Below are positions 15,911 through 25,500 of a DNA stretch of 64,000 bases, piece after piece. This DNA comes from Pseudomonas cavernicola (GTDB lineage Bacteria; Pseudomonadota; Gammaproteobacteria; Pseudomonadales; Pseudomonadaceae), in assembly GCF_003596405.1 (NCBI RefSeq), contig NZ_QYUR01000008.1, positions 186,001-250,000 on the forward strand, in the 5' to 3' direction. Position numbers and translations under genes: made by a program. Position 1 is the stretch's first letter, and each line of letters begins with the position of its first letter. The notes under the pieces were generated by a model. The model was given only the letters and a program-made list of their open reading frames with translations. It was not told where the DNA came from and made no database searches.

Positions 15911-17005
15911 ATGATCCAGAGCTTCATCCGTCAATGCGTACCCGCCGCGGCAAAGGCCGGCAGTCTTTGTTTCGCGCTAGGCGCCAGTGCGTGTGTCAGC
16001 GCTGACGATCACGCCCCGCTGATCATCAAGGATCAGGGCAGCCTCACTGCCGGCGGTGGATTAATCACCCAGCCGGGAACCTTCAACCCCTACAAACCGA
16101 TGACGCCCGATGGCCAGACCTATCACGGCGACCATGTGTATGCGTTCTATCAGGTACCTCTCGACGCTCGTCCGCTGCCGATTCTCATGCTGCATGGCGC
16201 GGGGCAGTCCGCGAAGTCCTGGGAGACAACGGCCGACGGCCGTGAAGGATTCCAGAACATTTTCCTGCGGCGAGGATTCTCCACGTACCTGATCGACCAG
16301 CCGCGCCGTGGCGATGCGGGACGCAGCCTGGTTGAAACGACGATCAAACCGGTGCCGGACGAGCAGCTGTGGTTCAACCAATTCCGCATCGGCCTGTGGC
16401 CCGAAGGCTTCGAAGGCAGCCAGTTTCCTAGTGGGCAGGCAGCACTGGAGCAGTTCTTTCGGTCGATGACGCCCAATACCGGGCCTTACGACATTGACGT
16501 CGTATCCAATGGCGTTTCCGCTCTGTTGGAAAAGACCGGGCCGGCCATCTTGTTCACACATTCTCAGGGCGGAGGCCCCGGTTGGCTGACGGCGATCAAA
16601 AGCCCAAATGTGCGGGCCATCGTGGCGTTCGAACCGGGCAGCAGTTTCGTGTTTCCAGAGGGGGAGGTGCCCGCACCGATTGCCAGCGCGTTCGACACAC
16701 TCTCGGGTCAGGCCGTATCGGCGGAACAGTTCAAAACACTGACCAAAATCCCCATCGTTATTTTCTACGGCGACAACATCCCTGACCAACCGGTTCGGTT
16801 ACCTGCCCAGGACAGTTGGCGCGCGCGGCTCGAGATGGCGCGCCTGTGGCGCGATACGGTGAATCGCCATGGCGGTGACGTCAGGCTCGTTCACCTGCCG
16901 GAGATCGGTATCAAGGGCAATAGCCACTTTCCTTTTTCGGACATGAACAACGTCGAGATCGCTGATCTGGTTTCGAAGTTTCTCGCTGAAAAAAATCTGG
17001 ATTGA
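15911..17005 (+). CDS. Exported alpha/beta-hydrolase
   Basis: 364 residues. The N-terminus (MIQSFIRQCVPAAAKAGSLC) is a likely signal peptide, with cleavage near ACVSADD. The alpha/beta-hydrolase core shows the oxyanion-type LMLHGAG at about 93-98 and the nucleophile elbow HSQGG at 217-221 (Ser218). The C-terminal ISGNSHFPF-like sequence (IKGNSHFPFSDMNN) supplies the catalytic His. The substrate is unknown. It is the first of three plus-strand genes for exported proteins and probably shares a promoter with them. Confidence 0.85.
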   Translation: MIQSFIRQCVPAAAKAGSLCFALGASACVSADDHAPLIIKDQGSLTAGGGLITQPGTFNPYKPMTPDGQTYHGDHVYAFYQVPLDARPLPILMLHGAGQSAKSWETTADGREGFQNIFLRRGFSTYLIDQPRRGDAGRSLVETTIKPVPDEQLWFNQFRIGLWPEGFEGSQFPSGQAALEQFFRSMTPNTGPYDIDVVSNGVSALLEKTGPAILFTHSQGGGPGWLTAIKSPNVRAIVAFEPGSSFVFPEGEVPAPIASAFDTLSGQAVSAEQFKTLTKIPIVIFYGDNIPDQPVRLPAQDSWRARLEMARLWRDTVNRHGGDVRLVHLPEIGIKGNSHFPFSDMNNVEIADLVSKFLAEKNLD

Positions 17006-17065
17006 CCAAGAGCGTGGCGATATCGGCCACCCCTCTCACAAACTTGAAATGTCAGGAGTATTCCT

Positions 17066-18121
17066 ATGATGCGAACCACGCTGAAGGCCACGTTGATGGC
17101 TGCCATGATCGGAATGTCGGGCGTCGAAACCGAGGCTGCGGACTACAAGCAGAATCCATTCACGTTGACCTACGGTAGCGCGCTGACCAAGAACGAACCG
17201 GGTAAGGTCAACATCCATCCGGTCACCTACAAACTCAATGGCCTGGACATTGCGGCCAACGTTTACACCCCGGCGAACTATGATGGGGCAAAAAAATACC
17301 CGGTCGTCGTCGTGGCGCACCCCAATGGTGGGGTGAAGGAGCAGGTCGCGGGCCTGTATGCCCAGCGTCTGGCGGATCAGGGCTACATCACGATCACGGC
17401 GGATGCGGCGTATCAAGGCGCCAGTGGTGGTGAGCCGCGCAATGTGGACAAACCGGCGCATCGCATCGAAGACATCCATGGCATGGCTGACTTCATTGCC
17501 AGCTATCCCGGCGTCGACAGCAAGCGTCTGGGCTTGCTCGGTATCTGCGGCGGTGGCGGTTATTCATTGGCGGCGGCGCAAACCGACAAGCGCTTCCAGT
17601 CGATTGCGACCTTGAGCATGTTCAACTCCGGGCTGGTTCGCCGTAATGGCTACCAGGATTCGCAGCTGTCGACGATTCAGGAACGCTTGCAGCAAGCGTC
17701 GGCGGCCCGCGCCCAGGAAGCGGCGGGTGGGGAAGTTCTCTACGTCGGTGATGCCAAGCTGACTGATGAACAGATCGCCAAGCTGCCGTTTGATCTGTAT
17801 CGACAGGGCTTCGAGTACTACGGCAAGACCCACGCTCACCCCAACTCGACTTTCCGTTACACCCAGAGCAGCCTGATGGACCTGATGAGCTTCGATGCTA
17901 CGGATCAGATCGAGCTGATCGACAAGCCGTTGCTGATGATCGCGGGCAGCAAGGCCGACAGCCTGTACATGTCGCAACAAGCCTTTGCCAAGGCCACCGG
18001 TACCCAGGACAAAAAACTGTTCACCATCGATGGCGCGACCCATATCGACACCTACTGGGTGCCTGCGTATGTGGACGTCGCAATGGGCCAGTTGACCGCG
18101 TTTTACGCCAGAACGCTCTGA
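17066..18121 (+). CDS. Exported alpha/beta-hydrolase with cysteine nucleophile (YcjY/dienelactone-hydrolase-like)
   Basis: 351 residues with a short signal peptide ([15 protein letters not shown]). The nucleophile elbow reads [13 protein letters not shown] (159-171), so Cys161 replaces the usual Ser, as in dienelactone hydrolase and the YcjY-like group. [10 protein letters not shown] (80-89) is the oxyanion strand, and [10 protein letters not shown] near the C-terminus supplies His. Such enzymes act on lactones or small esters; the actual substrate is unknown. It follows the first hydrolase by 60 bp with an AGGAG-type site, and the cupin-CMD gene follows within 20 bp. Confidence 0.85.
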   Translation: MMRTTLKATLMAAMIGMSGVETEAADYKQNPFTLTYGSALTKNEPGKVNIHPVTYKLNGLDIAANVYTPANYDGAKKYPVVVVAHPNGGVKEQVAGLYAQRLADQGYITITADAAYQGASGGEPRNVDKPAHRIEDIHGMADFIASYPGVDSKRLGLLGICGGGGYSLAAAQTDKRFQSIATLSMFNSGLVRRNGYQDSQLSTIQERLQQASAARAQEAAGGEVLYVGDAKLTDEQIAKLPFDLYRQGFEYYGKTHAHPNSTFRYTQSSLMDLMSFDATDQIELIDKPLLMIAGSKADSLYMSQQAFAKATGTQDKKLFTIDGATHIDTYWVPAYVDVAMGQLTAFYARTL

Positions 18122-18140
18122 CTTGAAGGGATACGTCCTC

Positions 18141-19313
18141 ATGAAGAACACCTTGATAGGCATCGCGGTGTGCGCCGCGGCCCCTTTTGCCGACGCCGCC
18201 GGTGCAGACAATGCCAGTGAGTCCCGGACCGCGCAGCAGATCAGCCGGGCGGGCAGTCAGGCTTCGGTTACGGGTCCTACGGACTATTTCACCGGGCGGG
18301 TACGCGTCGATCCCTTGTTTCCCGCCACGGACGAGATCAATGCTTCCGGTGCTTATGTCAGCTTCGAACCGGGCGCGCGCTCGGCCTGGCATACCCACCC
18401 CGCAGGACAGCGATTGGTGGTGACTTCCGGCGTGGGACTGGTCCAGGAATGGGGCAAGCCGATGCAGGAAATCCGCCCGGGCGACGTGATCGTCTGCCCT
18501 CCGGGCGTCAAGCACTGGCATGGCGCCGCTCCGACGAGCGCCATGACGCACCTGGCCGTGACTGGCTCGGTGGATGGCAAGAGTGTGCAATGGCTGGAGA
18601 AAGTGACCGACGAGCAATACAACGCCCAAGTTTCGGTGACACCGAAAGACGAGTCTACGGCCCAACCGGTGTCCGAGACGCTGTCCGCCAAGCAACAGGC
18701 CATCCCGTTGATGGCCGCCGCCATGGCCACGAGCAACATGTCCTGGCTCAATACCGCGTTGAATCAGGGGCTGGATGCGGGCCTGACGGTCAGCGAGGCG
18801 AAGGAAATTCTTGTGCAACTCTACGCCTACAGCGGTTTTCCACGCAGTCTCAATGCACTCGGCGAGCTGATGAACGTGGTCGATGCACGCAAGCAACGCG
18901 GTGTTCAGGACGATCCGGGGCGCGAGCCAGGTCGGGTCATTCCCGTCGGCGATGAACTCCTGGCGGCGGGCAAAGCCAATCAGACGCGAATCGCCGGTGC
19001 GCCTGTCCAGGGCCCGTTGTTCGACTTCGTTCCCGTCATCAACCAGTACTTGCAGGCGCATCTGTTTGGCGACATCTTCGAGCGCGACAACCTGGACTGG
19101 CAAAGTCGTGAGCTGGCCACCGTCGCTGCTTTAGCCGTCACTCCCGGTGTCGAGCCGCAACTGCGCTCGCACATGGCTGCCAGCCTGCGGGTCGGCCTGA
19201 CTGCTGCGCAGTTACGTCAGCTGGTTCAACTGCTGGCTGACCAAGGTGATGCCGCCGCGGCCAAGCGTGCCGGTGAAGCGCTGGATAGCGTCCAGGCTAA
19301 TCAACCCAAATAG
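18141..19313 (+). CDS. Exported cupin fused to two carboxymuconolactone-decarboxylase-like domains
   Basis: 390 residues from the ATG at 18141 (AAGGGA about 8 nt upstream; an in-frame ATG at 18123 is less likely because this start begins the signal peptide [20 protein letters not shown]). The cupin (about 45-150) has WHTHPAGQR, with His84 and His86, and GVKHWHG, with His125 and His127. Then come two CMD-like units: about 180-255 ([20 protein letters not shown]) and 290-375 ([20 protein letters not shown]). There is no AhpD-type CxxC, so a peroxidase role is unlikely; a lactone or decarboxylation reaction is more plausible. The 3' end overlaps the convergent LysR gene by 13 bp. Confidence 0.85.
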   Translation: MKNTLIGIAVCAAAPFADAAGADNASESRTAQQISRAGSQASVTGPTDYFTGRVRVDPLFPATDEINASGAYVSFEPGARSAWHTHPAGQRLVVTSGVGLVQEWGKPMQEIRPGDVIVCPPGVKHWHGAAPTSAMTHLAVTGSVDGKSVQWLEKVTDEQYNAQVSVTPKDESTAQPVSETLSAKQQAIPLMAAAMATSNMSWLNTALNQGLDAGLTVSEAKEILVQLYAYSGFPRSLNALGELMNVVDARKQRGVQDDPGREPGRVIPVGDELLAAGKANQTRIAGAPVQGPLFDFVPVINQYLQAHLFGDIFERDNLDWQSRELATVAALAVTPGVEPQLRSHMAASLRVGLTAAQLRQLVQLLADQGDAAAAKRAGEALDSVQANQPK

Positions 19314-20194
19314 CGCAGGGCTTCGCGCAGCAAGGTGAAGGCCGGTGAACTCTGGCGCCGGCTCGGATAATACAGATGGTAGCCAGAGAATGGTTCGCAC
19401 CAGTCTTTGAGCACGCGAACTAACCGACCTTGCGCTATATGCTCCAGCACCAGGTCCTCCGGCATATAGGCCAGTCCCAGTCCCTGAAGAGCCGCCTCCA
19501 GGCGCATGGCGATGTTGTTGAATACCAGTTGGCCTTCAACCCGTACTTTCAGTTCTTGCCCGTCTTTTTCGAACTCCCAGAGGAACAGGCCGCCGTATGT
19601 CGGCATGCGCAGGGTGATGCAGTTGTGCACCATGAGGTCACTCGGGATGACCGGCTTGGGATATCGGGTGAAATACGCCGGGGAGCCAACCACCGCCATC
19701 CGCATGTCAGGGCCGATGCGCATCGCGATCATGTCCTTGGCCACTTGTTGACCCAGCCGTACGCCAGCGTCGAAACCCTCCGCCACGATGTCGGTAAGGC
19801 CATAGTCGACGATGATTTCGATATTGAGATCGGGATTATCGGGCAGCAGCTTCGCTAGCACCGGATGCAACAGTGTGATCGCCGAGTGCTCACCTGCGGT
19901 GATGCGCAATTTGCCGGCCGGTTTGTCGCGGAACTCGCTGAGCAACGCCAGCTCACTGTCGATTTCTTCGAACCGGGGGGCGATCACCCGCAGCAAATGC
20001 TCGCCGGCTTCGGTGGGGGAGACGCTTCGAGTGGTGCGAGCAAGCAACCTGACCCCCAGTCGCTCCTCCAACTGACGCATCGCCCGGCTCAAGGCCGGTT
20101 GAGACATGCCGAGCCTGGCGGCAGCGCGGGTGAAACTGCGCTCTTGGGCCACGGCCGAGAATATCGCGAGTTGGTCATAGCTTTCGACGGTCAT
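19301..20194 (-). CDS. LysR-family transcriptional regulator
   Basis: 297 residues. The N-terminal helix-turn-helix is clear: [20 protein letters not shown] followed by [20 protein letters not shown]. The rest is the periplasmic-binding-like effector domain. It lies convergent to the exported hydrolase/cupin-CMD genes and overlaps the last one by 13 bp, so it may control them, although LysR genes are more often divergent from their targets. The start at 20194 is the family-standard position. Confidence 0.92.
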   Translation of the reverse strand: MTVESYDQLAIFSAVAQERSFTRAAARLGMSQPALSRAMRQLEERLGVRLLARTTRSVSPTEAGEHLLRVIAPRFEEIDSELALLSEFRDKPAGKLRITAGEHSAITLLHPVLAKLLPDNPDLNIEIIVDYGLTDIVAEGFDAGVRLGQQVAKDMIAMRIGPDMRMAVVGSPAYFTRYPKPVIPSDLMVHNCITLRMPTYGGLFLWEFEKDGQELKVRVEGQLVFNNIAMRLEAALQGLGLAYMPEDLVLEHIAQGRLVRVLKDWCEPFSGYHLYYPSRRQSSPAFTLLREALRYLG

Positions 20195-20694
20195 TTATAC
20201 GCCCGTGTTATAAACAGTTTGCGATTATGCCATCTGTGCGATTGATCGTCCGGCCCCTTAGGGAGCGAAGAATAAAATATACCGACCATGATCGTCCGCT
20301 TTTGGCCGAAAGCGGTCCTTCACGACCGGCAGCTAACGGTCCAGGCTGTGTAAAAACGCGGACACCGTTTTGAAGTCCGCGTTGCTACGTAAAATCTGCC
20401 AGCGTTTGGTTATCCAGCAGACCTTAAATTTGCGTAGGAGCGCGATTTTTGCTCCGATTCTGATCACAGCACCTGCTCGAAATTGTTTTTACACAGCCTC
20501 GGCCAATAGCGGACATCTGATGACCACTTTACAGTCCAACCGTATCCAGTCTTTGCCGGCGATAGAGGTCTTTTGAGGAAGCTTTCTCCGACTTTCCGCC
20601 CTCAACTGGTGCAATACCCATAACGCAATCTGGATAGAAAACGTCGAGGGTGGTGGCGCAGGATTCTCGGGTCTCAGCTACCCGTAGATAGGTT
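20195..20694. other. Intergenic region holding a MITE-like element
   Basis: 500 bp with no gene. It contains the LysR promoter side, Pseudomonas-type tcgtccgcttttggccgaaa sequence, and the 155-bp inverted-repeat element at 20344-20498, which appears to split that sequence (the continuation resumes at tcggccaatagcggac). Nothing else is recognised up to the glutamine synthetase remnant. Confidence 0.5.
20344..20498. mobile_element. MITE-like element with 14-bp terminal inverted repeats
   Basis: GGCTGTGTAAAAAC (20344-20357) and GTTTTTACACAGCC (20485-20498) are perfect terminal inverted repeats bounding 155 bp that cannot code a transposase. Ends of the ggctgtgtaaaaac type occur in several transposase families, so this is probably a non-autonomous derivative of an insertion sequence elsewhere in the genome. 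I see no clear target duplication. Confidence 0.65.
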
Positions 20695-21584
20695 ATGAAC
20701 CGCGATTTGGAGAAGCTCAGCCGCTGGCTGAAAGAAGCAAAGATCACCGAGGTTGAATGCCTGATACCCGATATGAGTGGTATCGCCAGAGGCAAAATAG
20801 CCCCCACCGACAAGTTCCTCAGCGAGAAGGGCATGCGTCTCCCAGAGAGCGTGCTGCTGCAGACCATTACTGGGGACTACGTCGACGATGACATCTATTA
20901 CGACCTGCTAGACACCGCAGATATCGACTTCTACTGCGTGCCTGATGACAGCGTCGTGTTCATCGTCCCATGGGCAAATGAGCCTACCGCCCAAGTTATC
21001 CACGACGCCTTCGACAAGCAGGGCCATCCGGTCGACCTGTCGCCACGCAATGTCCTGAAGAGGGTGCTGGATCTCTATCAGGCGAAGGGATGGTCGCCGA
21101 TCATCGCGCCGGAGATGGAGTTCTACCTGACCAAGCGCAGCGATGACCCGGACTATCCACTGCAACCTCCTGTCCGTCGTTCCGGCAGGCAGGAGGTTGG
21201 CCGCCAGTCGTACTCCATCGAGGCGGCCAACGAGTTCGACCCGCTGTTCGAGGACATGTACGCCTGGTGTGAGGCACAGGGACTGGATCTGGACACCCTG
21301 ATTCACGAGGAAGGCACCGCCCAGATGGAGATCAACTTCCGTCACGGTAACCCGCTCCACCTCGCTGACCAGATTTTCATCTTCAAACGCACGATGCGTG
21401 AGGCGGCACTTCGGCACAACGTCACCGCCACCTTCATGGCCAAACCCATGACCGGTGAGCCTGGCGGGCAATGCACCTGCACCAGAGCGTTGTGGACCTG
21501 GAGACCGGCCGCTCCGTCTTCTCCAACGAGGACGGTTCGATGAGCACACTCTTCATGCACCACATTGGCGGCCTTCAGCGGTAG
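20695..21584 (+). pseudogene. Truncated, frameshifted glutamine-synthetase-family gene
   Basis: The N-terminal two-thirds of a glutamine synthetase/gamma-glutamylpolyamine synthetase-like protein: LKEAKITEVECLIPDMSGIA, IAPEMEFYLT, HEEGTAQMEINFRHG and FMAKPMTGEPG. After GEPG a one-base deletion near 21472 shifts the frame. The true frame then continues MHLHQSVVDLETGRSVFSNE and ends GGLQR at a TAG (21582-21584), where a full enzyme would run about 150 residues more. So there are two lesions: frameshift and 3' truncation. The upstream frame alone stays open to 21543. Confidence 0.85.
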
Positions 21585-21707
21585 GCGAGCGTCTGAGCGT
21601 GCGACAGACTTTATTCTTTAGCCAATCCCTGATTTTCAGTCACCGATCAACGGAACAGCCAGGCGGGAAGGGACCCACCCGGCTGCGTCGAGGCTACGCG
21701 CGACGTG

Positions 21708-22724
21708 TCAGTTCAGATGATTCTTCAGCGCTCCGGCCGCCTGTTCCAAGGCCGAACGGGTCGCCGGGAGGCCGCTGACCACGTTGAGCAGACCGAAGTC
21801 GTGGATCATGCCGTTGTAGCGAGTGGCGGTGACGTCCACCCCGGCGGCGTCCAGCTTGCGCGCGTAGGCTTCGCCTTCGTCACGCAGCACGTCGAACTCG
21901 GCAGTCTGTACTAAGGCCGGCGGCAGTCCCTTGAGCTGCTCGGCGCTGGCGCGCAGCGGCGAGGCATAGACCTGGGCGCGCTCGGCGGTGTCGCTGGCGT
22001 AGCTGTCCCAGAACCACTTCATCATGTTGCGGGTCAGGAAGTGACCGTCAGCGAACTGCTGGTAGGAGCCGTTCTCGAAGCTGGCGTCGGTCACCGGCCA
22101 GAGCAGCAACTGGAACTTCAGCGCCGGGCTTCCCTTGTCCTTGGCCATCAGGCTGACCACTGCGGCCATGTTGCCGCCCGCGCTGTTGCCGGCCACCGCC
22201 AGACGCTTGCCGTCGACGCCTATCTCATCGCCGTGCTCGGCCACCCAGCGGGTGGCGGCGTAGGCCTGGTTGATCGCGGTCGGGTAGTGCGCCTCGGGCG
22301 ACGGCGTGTAGTCGACGTAGACCGCCGTCGCGCCGGAGCCGACCACCAGGTCGCGGATCAGTCGCGCGTGGGTCGGGTAGTCGCCGAGCACCCAGCCGCC
22401 GCCGTGGAAGTACATGAACACCGGCAGTCGGCCCTTGGCAGCGGCCGGGCGCACCACCTTCAGGCGGATCTCCTGACCGTCGACGCGTATGCTCCTGTCC
22501 TCGACGTCGATCCCGGAGCGATCCACCTCGACCGAGGCCTGGGCGCTCACCAGTACGGCGCGGGCGTCCTTCGGTGCGAGGGTTTCTAGCGGCTGGCCGC
22601 CGCCGGCGGCCAGGGTTTCGAGGAAGGTCTGGGTGTTGCGTTCGACGCCGGGGCTGCCGGCGGCGAAGGCGCTGCTGACGGCGAGGGCCAGAACGCCGGC
22701 GAACAAGGCTTTGACGATATTCAT
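21708..22724 (-). CDS. Exported esterase/lipase, HSL (family IV) type
   Basis: 338 residues with a signal peptide (MNIVKALFAGVLALAVSSAF, cleavage near AAG). HGGG at 107-110 builds the oxyanion hole; GNSAG at 179-183 carries Ser181; a C-terminal TAEFDVLRDEG supplies Asp and NGMIHDF supplies His. The longer open frame to 22943 is rejected because AAGGAG lies before the ATG at 22724 and the longer form would overlap the ohr gene. The gene follows ohr by 32 bp and is probably co-transcribed, so it may help remove oxidised lipids; that link is inferred. Confidence 0.9.
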   Translation of the reverse strand: MNIVKALFAGVLALAVSSAFAAGSPGVERNTQTFLETLAAGGGQPLETLAPKDARAVLVSAQASVEVDRSGIDVEDRSIRVDGQEIRLKVVRPAAAKGRLPVFMYFHGGGWVLGDYPTHARLIRDLVVGSGATAVYVDYTPSPEAHYPTAINQAYAATRWVAEHGDEIGVDGKRLAVAGNSAGGNMAAVVSLMAKDKGSPALKFQLLLWPVTDASFENGSYQQFADGHFLTRNMMKWFWDSYASDTAERAQVYASPLRASAEQLKGLPPALVQTAEFDVLRDEGEAYARKLDAAGVDVTATRYNGMIHDFGLLNVVSGLPATRSALEQAAGALKNHLN

Positions 22725-22756
22725 GGGGTTCTCCTTGTGAAGGCTGAGGCCGGCGA

Positions 22757-23182
22757 TCAGGCCAGGGTCAGGGTGACGTCGATGTTGCCGCGCGTGGCGT
22801 TGGAGTATGGGCAGACGATGTGCGCCTTCTCCACCAGGGCGCGCGCTTCCTCGCAGTCCATGTCCGGGATGCTGATCTTCAGCTCCACCTCGATGCCGAA
22901 CCCGTTGGGAATGGCGCCGATACCGACGATGCCTTCGATCCAAGTGTCCGCCGACAGCTTGTGCTTGTCGCGGGCGGCGACGAACTTCAGGGCGCCGAGG
23001 AAGCAGGCCGAGTAGCCGGCGGCGAACAGCTGCTCGGGGTTGGTGCCCGAACCGCCGGCACCGCCGAGTTCGCGCGGGGTGCTGAGGCTGACGTCGAGCA
23101 CGCCGTCGGAGGAGACGGCGCGGCCGTCACGGCCGCCGGTGGCTTCGGCAGAGGCGCGGTAGAGGATGTTTTCGATGCTCAT
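22757..23182 (-). CDS. ohr: Organic hydroperoxide resistance protein (Ohr/OsmC family)
   Basis: 141 residues with the two redox cysteines of Ohr: Cys60 in [10 protein letters not shown] and Cys124 in [13 protein letters not shown]. The latter motif is diagnostic for Ohr rather than OsmC. The enzyme reduces organic and lipid hydroperoxides using lipoylated-protein electrons. Ohr genes are usually controlled by a MarR-type OhrR, and none is adjacent here. It is first in a two-gene unit with an exported esterase. Confidence 0.92.
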   Translation of the reverse strand: MSIENILYRASAEATGGRDGRAVSSDGVLDVSLSTPRELGGAGGSGTNPEQLFAAGYSACFLGALKFVAARDKHKLSADTWIEGIVGIGAIPNGFGIEVELKISIPDMDCEEARALVEKAHIVCPYSNATRGNIDVTLTLA

Positions 23183-23466
23183 GGTGAAGCTCCATTTTAG
23201 GGGTGGGTGAAGTGTGTGATTGGGTTTGCGAATCAGCCGTCATGGTTGATCAGCCAGGCCAGGTAGAGGGCTTCGACGCGCTTACTGGTATCGGCCCGCT
23301 TGGCCTCGCTTTCCCCCAAGGCGGCCTGGGAGAGGAAAAGGGCGGTGACTGCGGCCAGGATCTGGTGGTGGACAACGGCTACACGCTGAGCTGAAGTGCG
23401 GAACGCCGAGCGGATCAGTCAACCGAGGGGTATTCGGCTGCAGAGTAGGGAAGCGTGCAGGTCGTT
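23183..23466. other. Remnant-bearing gap (SDR tail and a truncated small protein)
   Basis: On the plus strand the sequence before 23395 ends GQDLVVDNGYTLS and a stop, the hallmark C-terminus of a short-chain dehydrogenase. On the minus strand about 23225-23370 reads ILAAVTALFLSQAALGESEA and continues KRADTSKRVEALYLAWLINH, like a small exported protein that has lost its start. Both look like broken ends meeting at a junction near 23360. Confidence 0.4.
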
Positions 23467-23703
23467 TCATGGCAGATCGTCCTGCACGAAAATGGATGTC
23501 ATACGCCTGATCCAGGGCGTGGCCAGAAGTACGACGGGTACCATGGTGAGCCAGGACAGCAACCAGCTATCGACCCAGTACGACAGCAGCGGGGCGATCG
23601 GCAGGTGCATCGGGCTGGCAATGGCCGTGGCTACGGCGCAGGTAATTGCCGATTGGATGACAGCCGCTGTGTGCTGGCGATAGCGGTAAGAGATCTTGCG
23701 CAT
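23467..23703 (-). CDS. DUF2798-family small membrane protein
   Basis: 78 residues: a short basic N-terminus (MRKISYRYRQH), then two hydrophobic spans (AVIQSAITCAVATAIAS and WLLSWLTMVPVVLLATP), ending IRRMTSIFV. This two-span pattern with S/W-rich loops matches DUF2798. Function unknown. It lies 46 bp after the cysteine hydrolase gene on the same strand and may be co-transcribed. Confidence 0.75.
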   Translation of the reverse strand: MRKISYRYRQHTAAVIQSAITCAVATAIASPMHLPIAPLLSYWVDSWLLSWLTMVPVVLLATPWIRRMTSIFVQDDLP

Positions 23704-23749
23704 GTTCGCTGGCTCTCTCGAATGGGGTTGCGCCCTGCTGCATCGACTT

Positions 23750-24472
23750 TTAGTTGCCTTTGAGGCGCTCGAGGGTTTCCGCCGTGGTCCACAGCGCGTT
23801 GGCGATGAAGCGGTAGTTGATCAGCGCCGCCAGATATCCATCGCCTTCGGGCGCAGTCGGTCCCGCGGTCGCGTCACGCACCACGGCTACTTCGAAGCCC
23901 TGTTCCAGAAACTCGCGCAGGTGTGATTCCACGCACAGGTTCGCCGCCATACCGGCGAGGATGATCTGCGATACACCGTGCTTGCGCAGTTGCAGCGCCA
24001 GATCGTTGGTTTCCGGGCCGTAGACTTTATGCGGCGAGGCGATGATGGTCTTGCCGTCGAGGATGTATGGCTTGTACTCGGGCATGAAATCGGCGCCTGA
24101 GTTCTCGAACCCTTCGAGGGTCAGCGGGCCCTTGCGATCGAACATGCAGATGCTGTGCATGACCATTTCCAGCGGGCCGCCGAATTTCCACTCGTGGTCA
24201 CAGGGGTAGTAGTAATGAGGGGACACGGCAACGGTGATTCCCGCATCCTTGGCAGCGGCGAAGAGCTGGCCGATGTGCTTGACCGTATCGTGTTCGATGA
24301 TGCTCTTGCCGAATACACTCCAGCTCACACCTTCAGGGCTGAGGAAGTCGATTTGCGGATCGATGACCACCAGCGCGGCCTTGGCCAGGTCGAGCTGCAT
24401 GCCTGGATCGGGCAGGGCGGGCTCTGCGGGGTCGGTGTATTGAGGGGCGATGGGACGTGGCTCGTGGCTCAT
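23750..24472 (-). CDS. Isochorismatase-family cysteine hydrolase
   Basis: 240 residues from the ATG at 24472 (GGAG 8 nt upstream; an in-frame ATG at 24493 is less favoured). The catalytic triad of the family is visible: Asp38 (VVIDPQIDF), Lys149 (SPHKVYG) and Cys180 (AANLCVESH). Members hydrolyse amides such as nicotinamide or N-carbamoyl compounds, or isochorismate; the substrate here is not evident. It is divergent from an AraC regulator whose gene begins about 150 bp away, a likely regulatory pair. Confidence 0.9.
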   Translation of the reverse strand: MSHEPRPIAPQYTDPAEPALPDPGMQLDLAKAALVVIDPQIDFLSPEGVSWSVFGKSIIEHDTVKHIGQLFAAAKDAGITVAVSPHYYYPCDHEWKFGGPLEMVMHSICMFDRKGPLTLEGFENSGADFMPEYKPYILDGKTIIASPHKVYGPETNDLALQLRKHGVSQIILAGMAANLCVESHLREFLEQGFEVAVVRDATAGPTAPEGDGYLAALINYRFIANALWTTAETLERLKGN

Positions 24473-24623
24473 GACGGGGACTCCGGTCGGCAATAGGACA
24501 ATTCGCTCTCGCCGTGGCGGGTTGGAAGGCTCGCGGTTACCATCGGCGACCGTTGAATCCTATTTCAACGTCGAGCCGGGCTTTTGCCAGGACGTACTGA
24601 ATCTTTTGCGGATTGTCCCTTTT

Positions 24624-25484
24624 ATGGATGTCCTTTCAGAATTCTTCGACCGAACCAACCTGCAAGGCAGATTGTTCTTCTCTGGCCCGGTAGACGGGAC
24701 ACTGGTGCTGGATAAACCGCCAGGCATGGCGTTCATCCATGTCATTCAGCGGGGTGGCATCGATATGGTTCAGCCCGGAGTGCCGAATATCTCGATCAAC
24801 GAGCCGGCGCTGCTGTTCTGTCCGAGCAGTTGCCGTTACCAGTTGCGGTCCAGCTCGGAGCAGCCGGCGGAACTGATCTGCGCCTCGTTTCAGTTCGGCC
24901 GGAACTCCCCAGGGCCGTTCCACCTAGGGCTGCAGGAAACGCTGGTGTTCCCGCTGGACACGCTGGAACACCTGGCGCCGGCGATCGGGTCGCTGGTGTC
25001 CGAGTTTCATGGGCAGGCCGCGGGTCGCTCGAAGGCCTTGAACCTGCTGTTCGAGTACCTATTCGTGCTGCTGGTCAGGCGTGCGGTGGGTGACGGGAGG
25101 ATCTCCAGCGGTTTGCTGTTCGCGCTGCAGGATGGACGTCTGGCGACGGTGCTCAGCCGAATCCATGAAGCGCCAGAGGCGCCCTGGACTGTCGATGGGC
25201 TGGCGCGCCTGGCGAACATGTCCAGGTCCAGGTTTTCGGCTTACTTCACCGAAATCATGGGCAGCTCCCCGATGGGTTACGTCACCCACTGGCGGATGAA
25301 GGTCGCCCAGGACCTTTTGCGTGACGGCGTGCAGATCAAGGTGATCGCTTCATCGGTCGGATACAGCTCCCAGGCGTCTTTCTCCAGGGTTTTCGCCAAT
25401 GTGGTGGGTTGTCCGCCCGCCGAGTGGATCAAGCGAGCTTCCCGCAACGAGCCACCCGTCATCACCGCCAGGGTGTGCCGCTGA
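24624..25484 (+). CDS. AraC-family transcriptional regulator (cupin_6 type)
   Basis: 286 residues from the ATG at 24624. The N-terminal ligand domain has the cupin_6 pattern (MDVLSEFFDRTNLQGRLFFS, PPGMAFIHVIQRG, LLFCPSSCRYQL). The C-terminal double helix-turn-helix reads WTVDGLARLANMSRSRFSAY and VIASSVGYSSQASFSRVFAN. The frame is open further upstream, overlapping the divergent hydrolase gene, but family homology begins at this Met. It probably regulates the divergent cysteine hydrolase. Confidence 0.88.
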   Translation: MDVLSEFFDRTNLQGRLFFSGPVDGTLVLDKPPGMAFIHVIQRGGIDMVQPGVPNISINEPALLFCPSSCRYQLRSSSEQPAELICASFQFGRNSPGPFHLGLQETLVFPLDTLEHLAPAIGSLVSEFHGQAAGRSKALNLLFEYLFVLLVRRAVGDGRISSGLLFALQDGRLATVLSRIHEAPEAPWTVDGLARLANMSRSRFSAYFTEIMGSSPMGYVTHWRMKVAQDLLRDGVQIKVIASSVGYSSQASFSRVFANVVGCPPAEWIKRASRNEPPVITARVCR

Positions 25485-25500
25485 GCGCCTGAGGCACGAC

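Noticed and set aside
16061..16789. A 242-codon minus-strand frame.
   Set aside because: Antisense of the first exported hydrolase, whose signal peptide and nucleophile elbow are clear.
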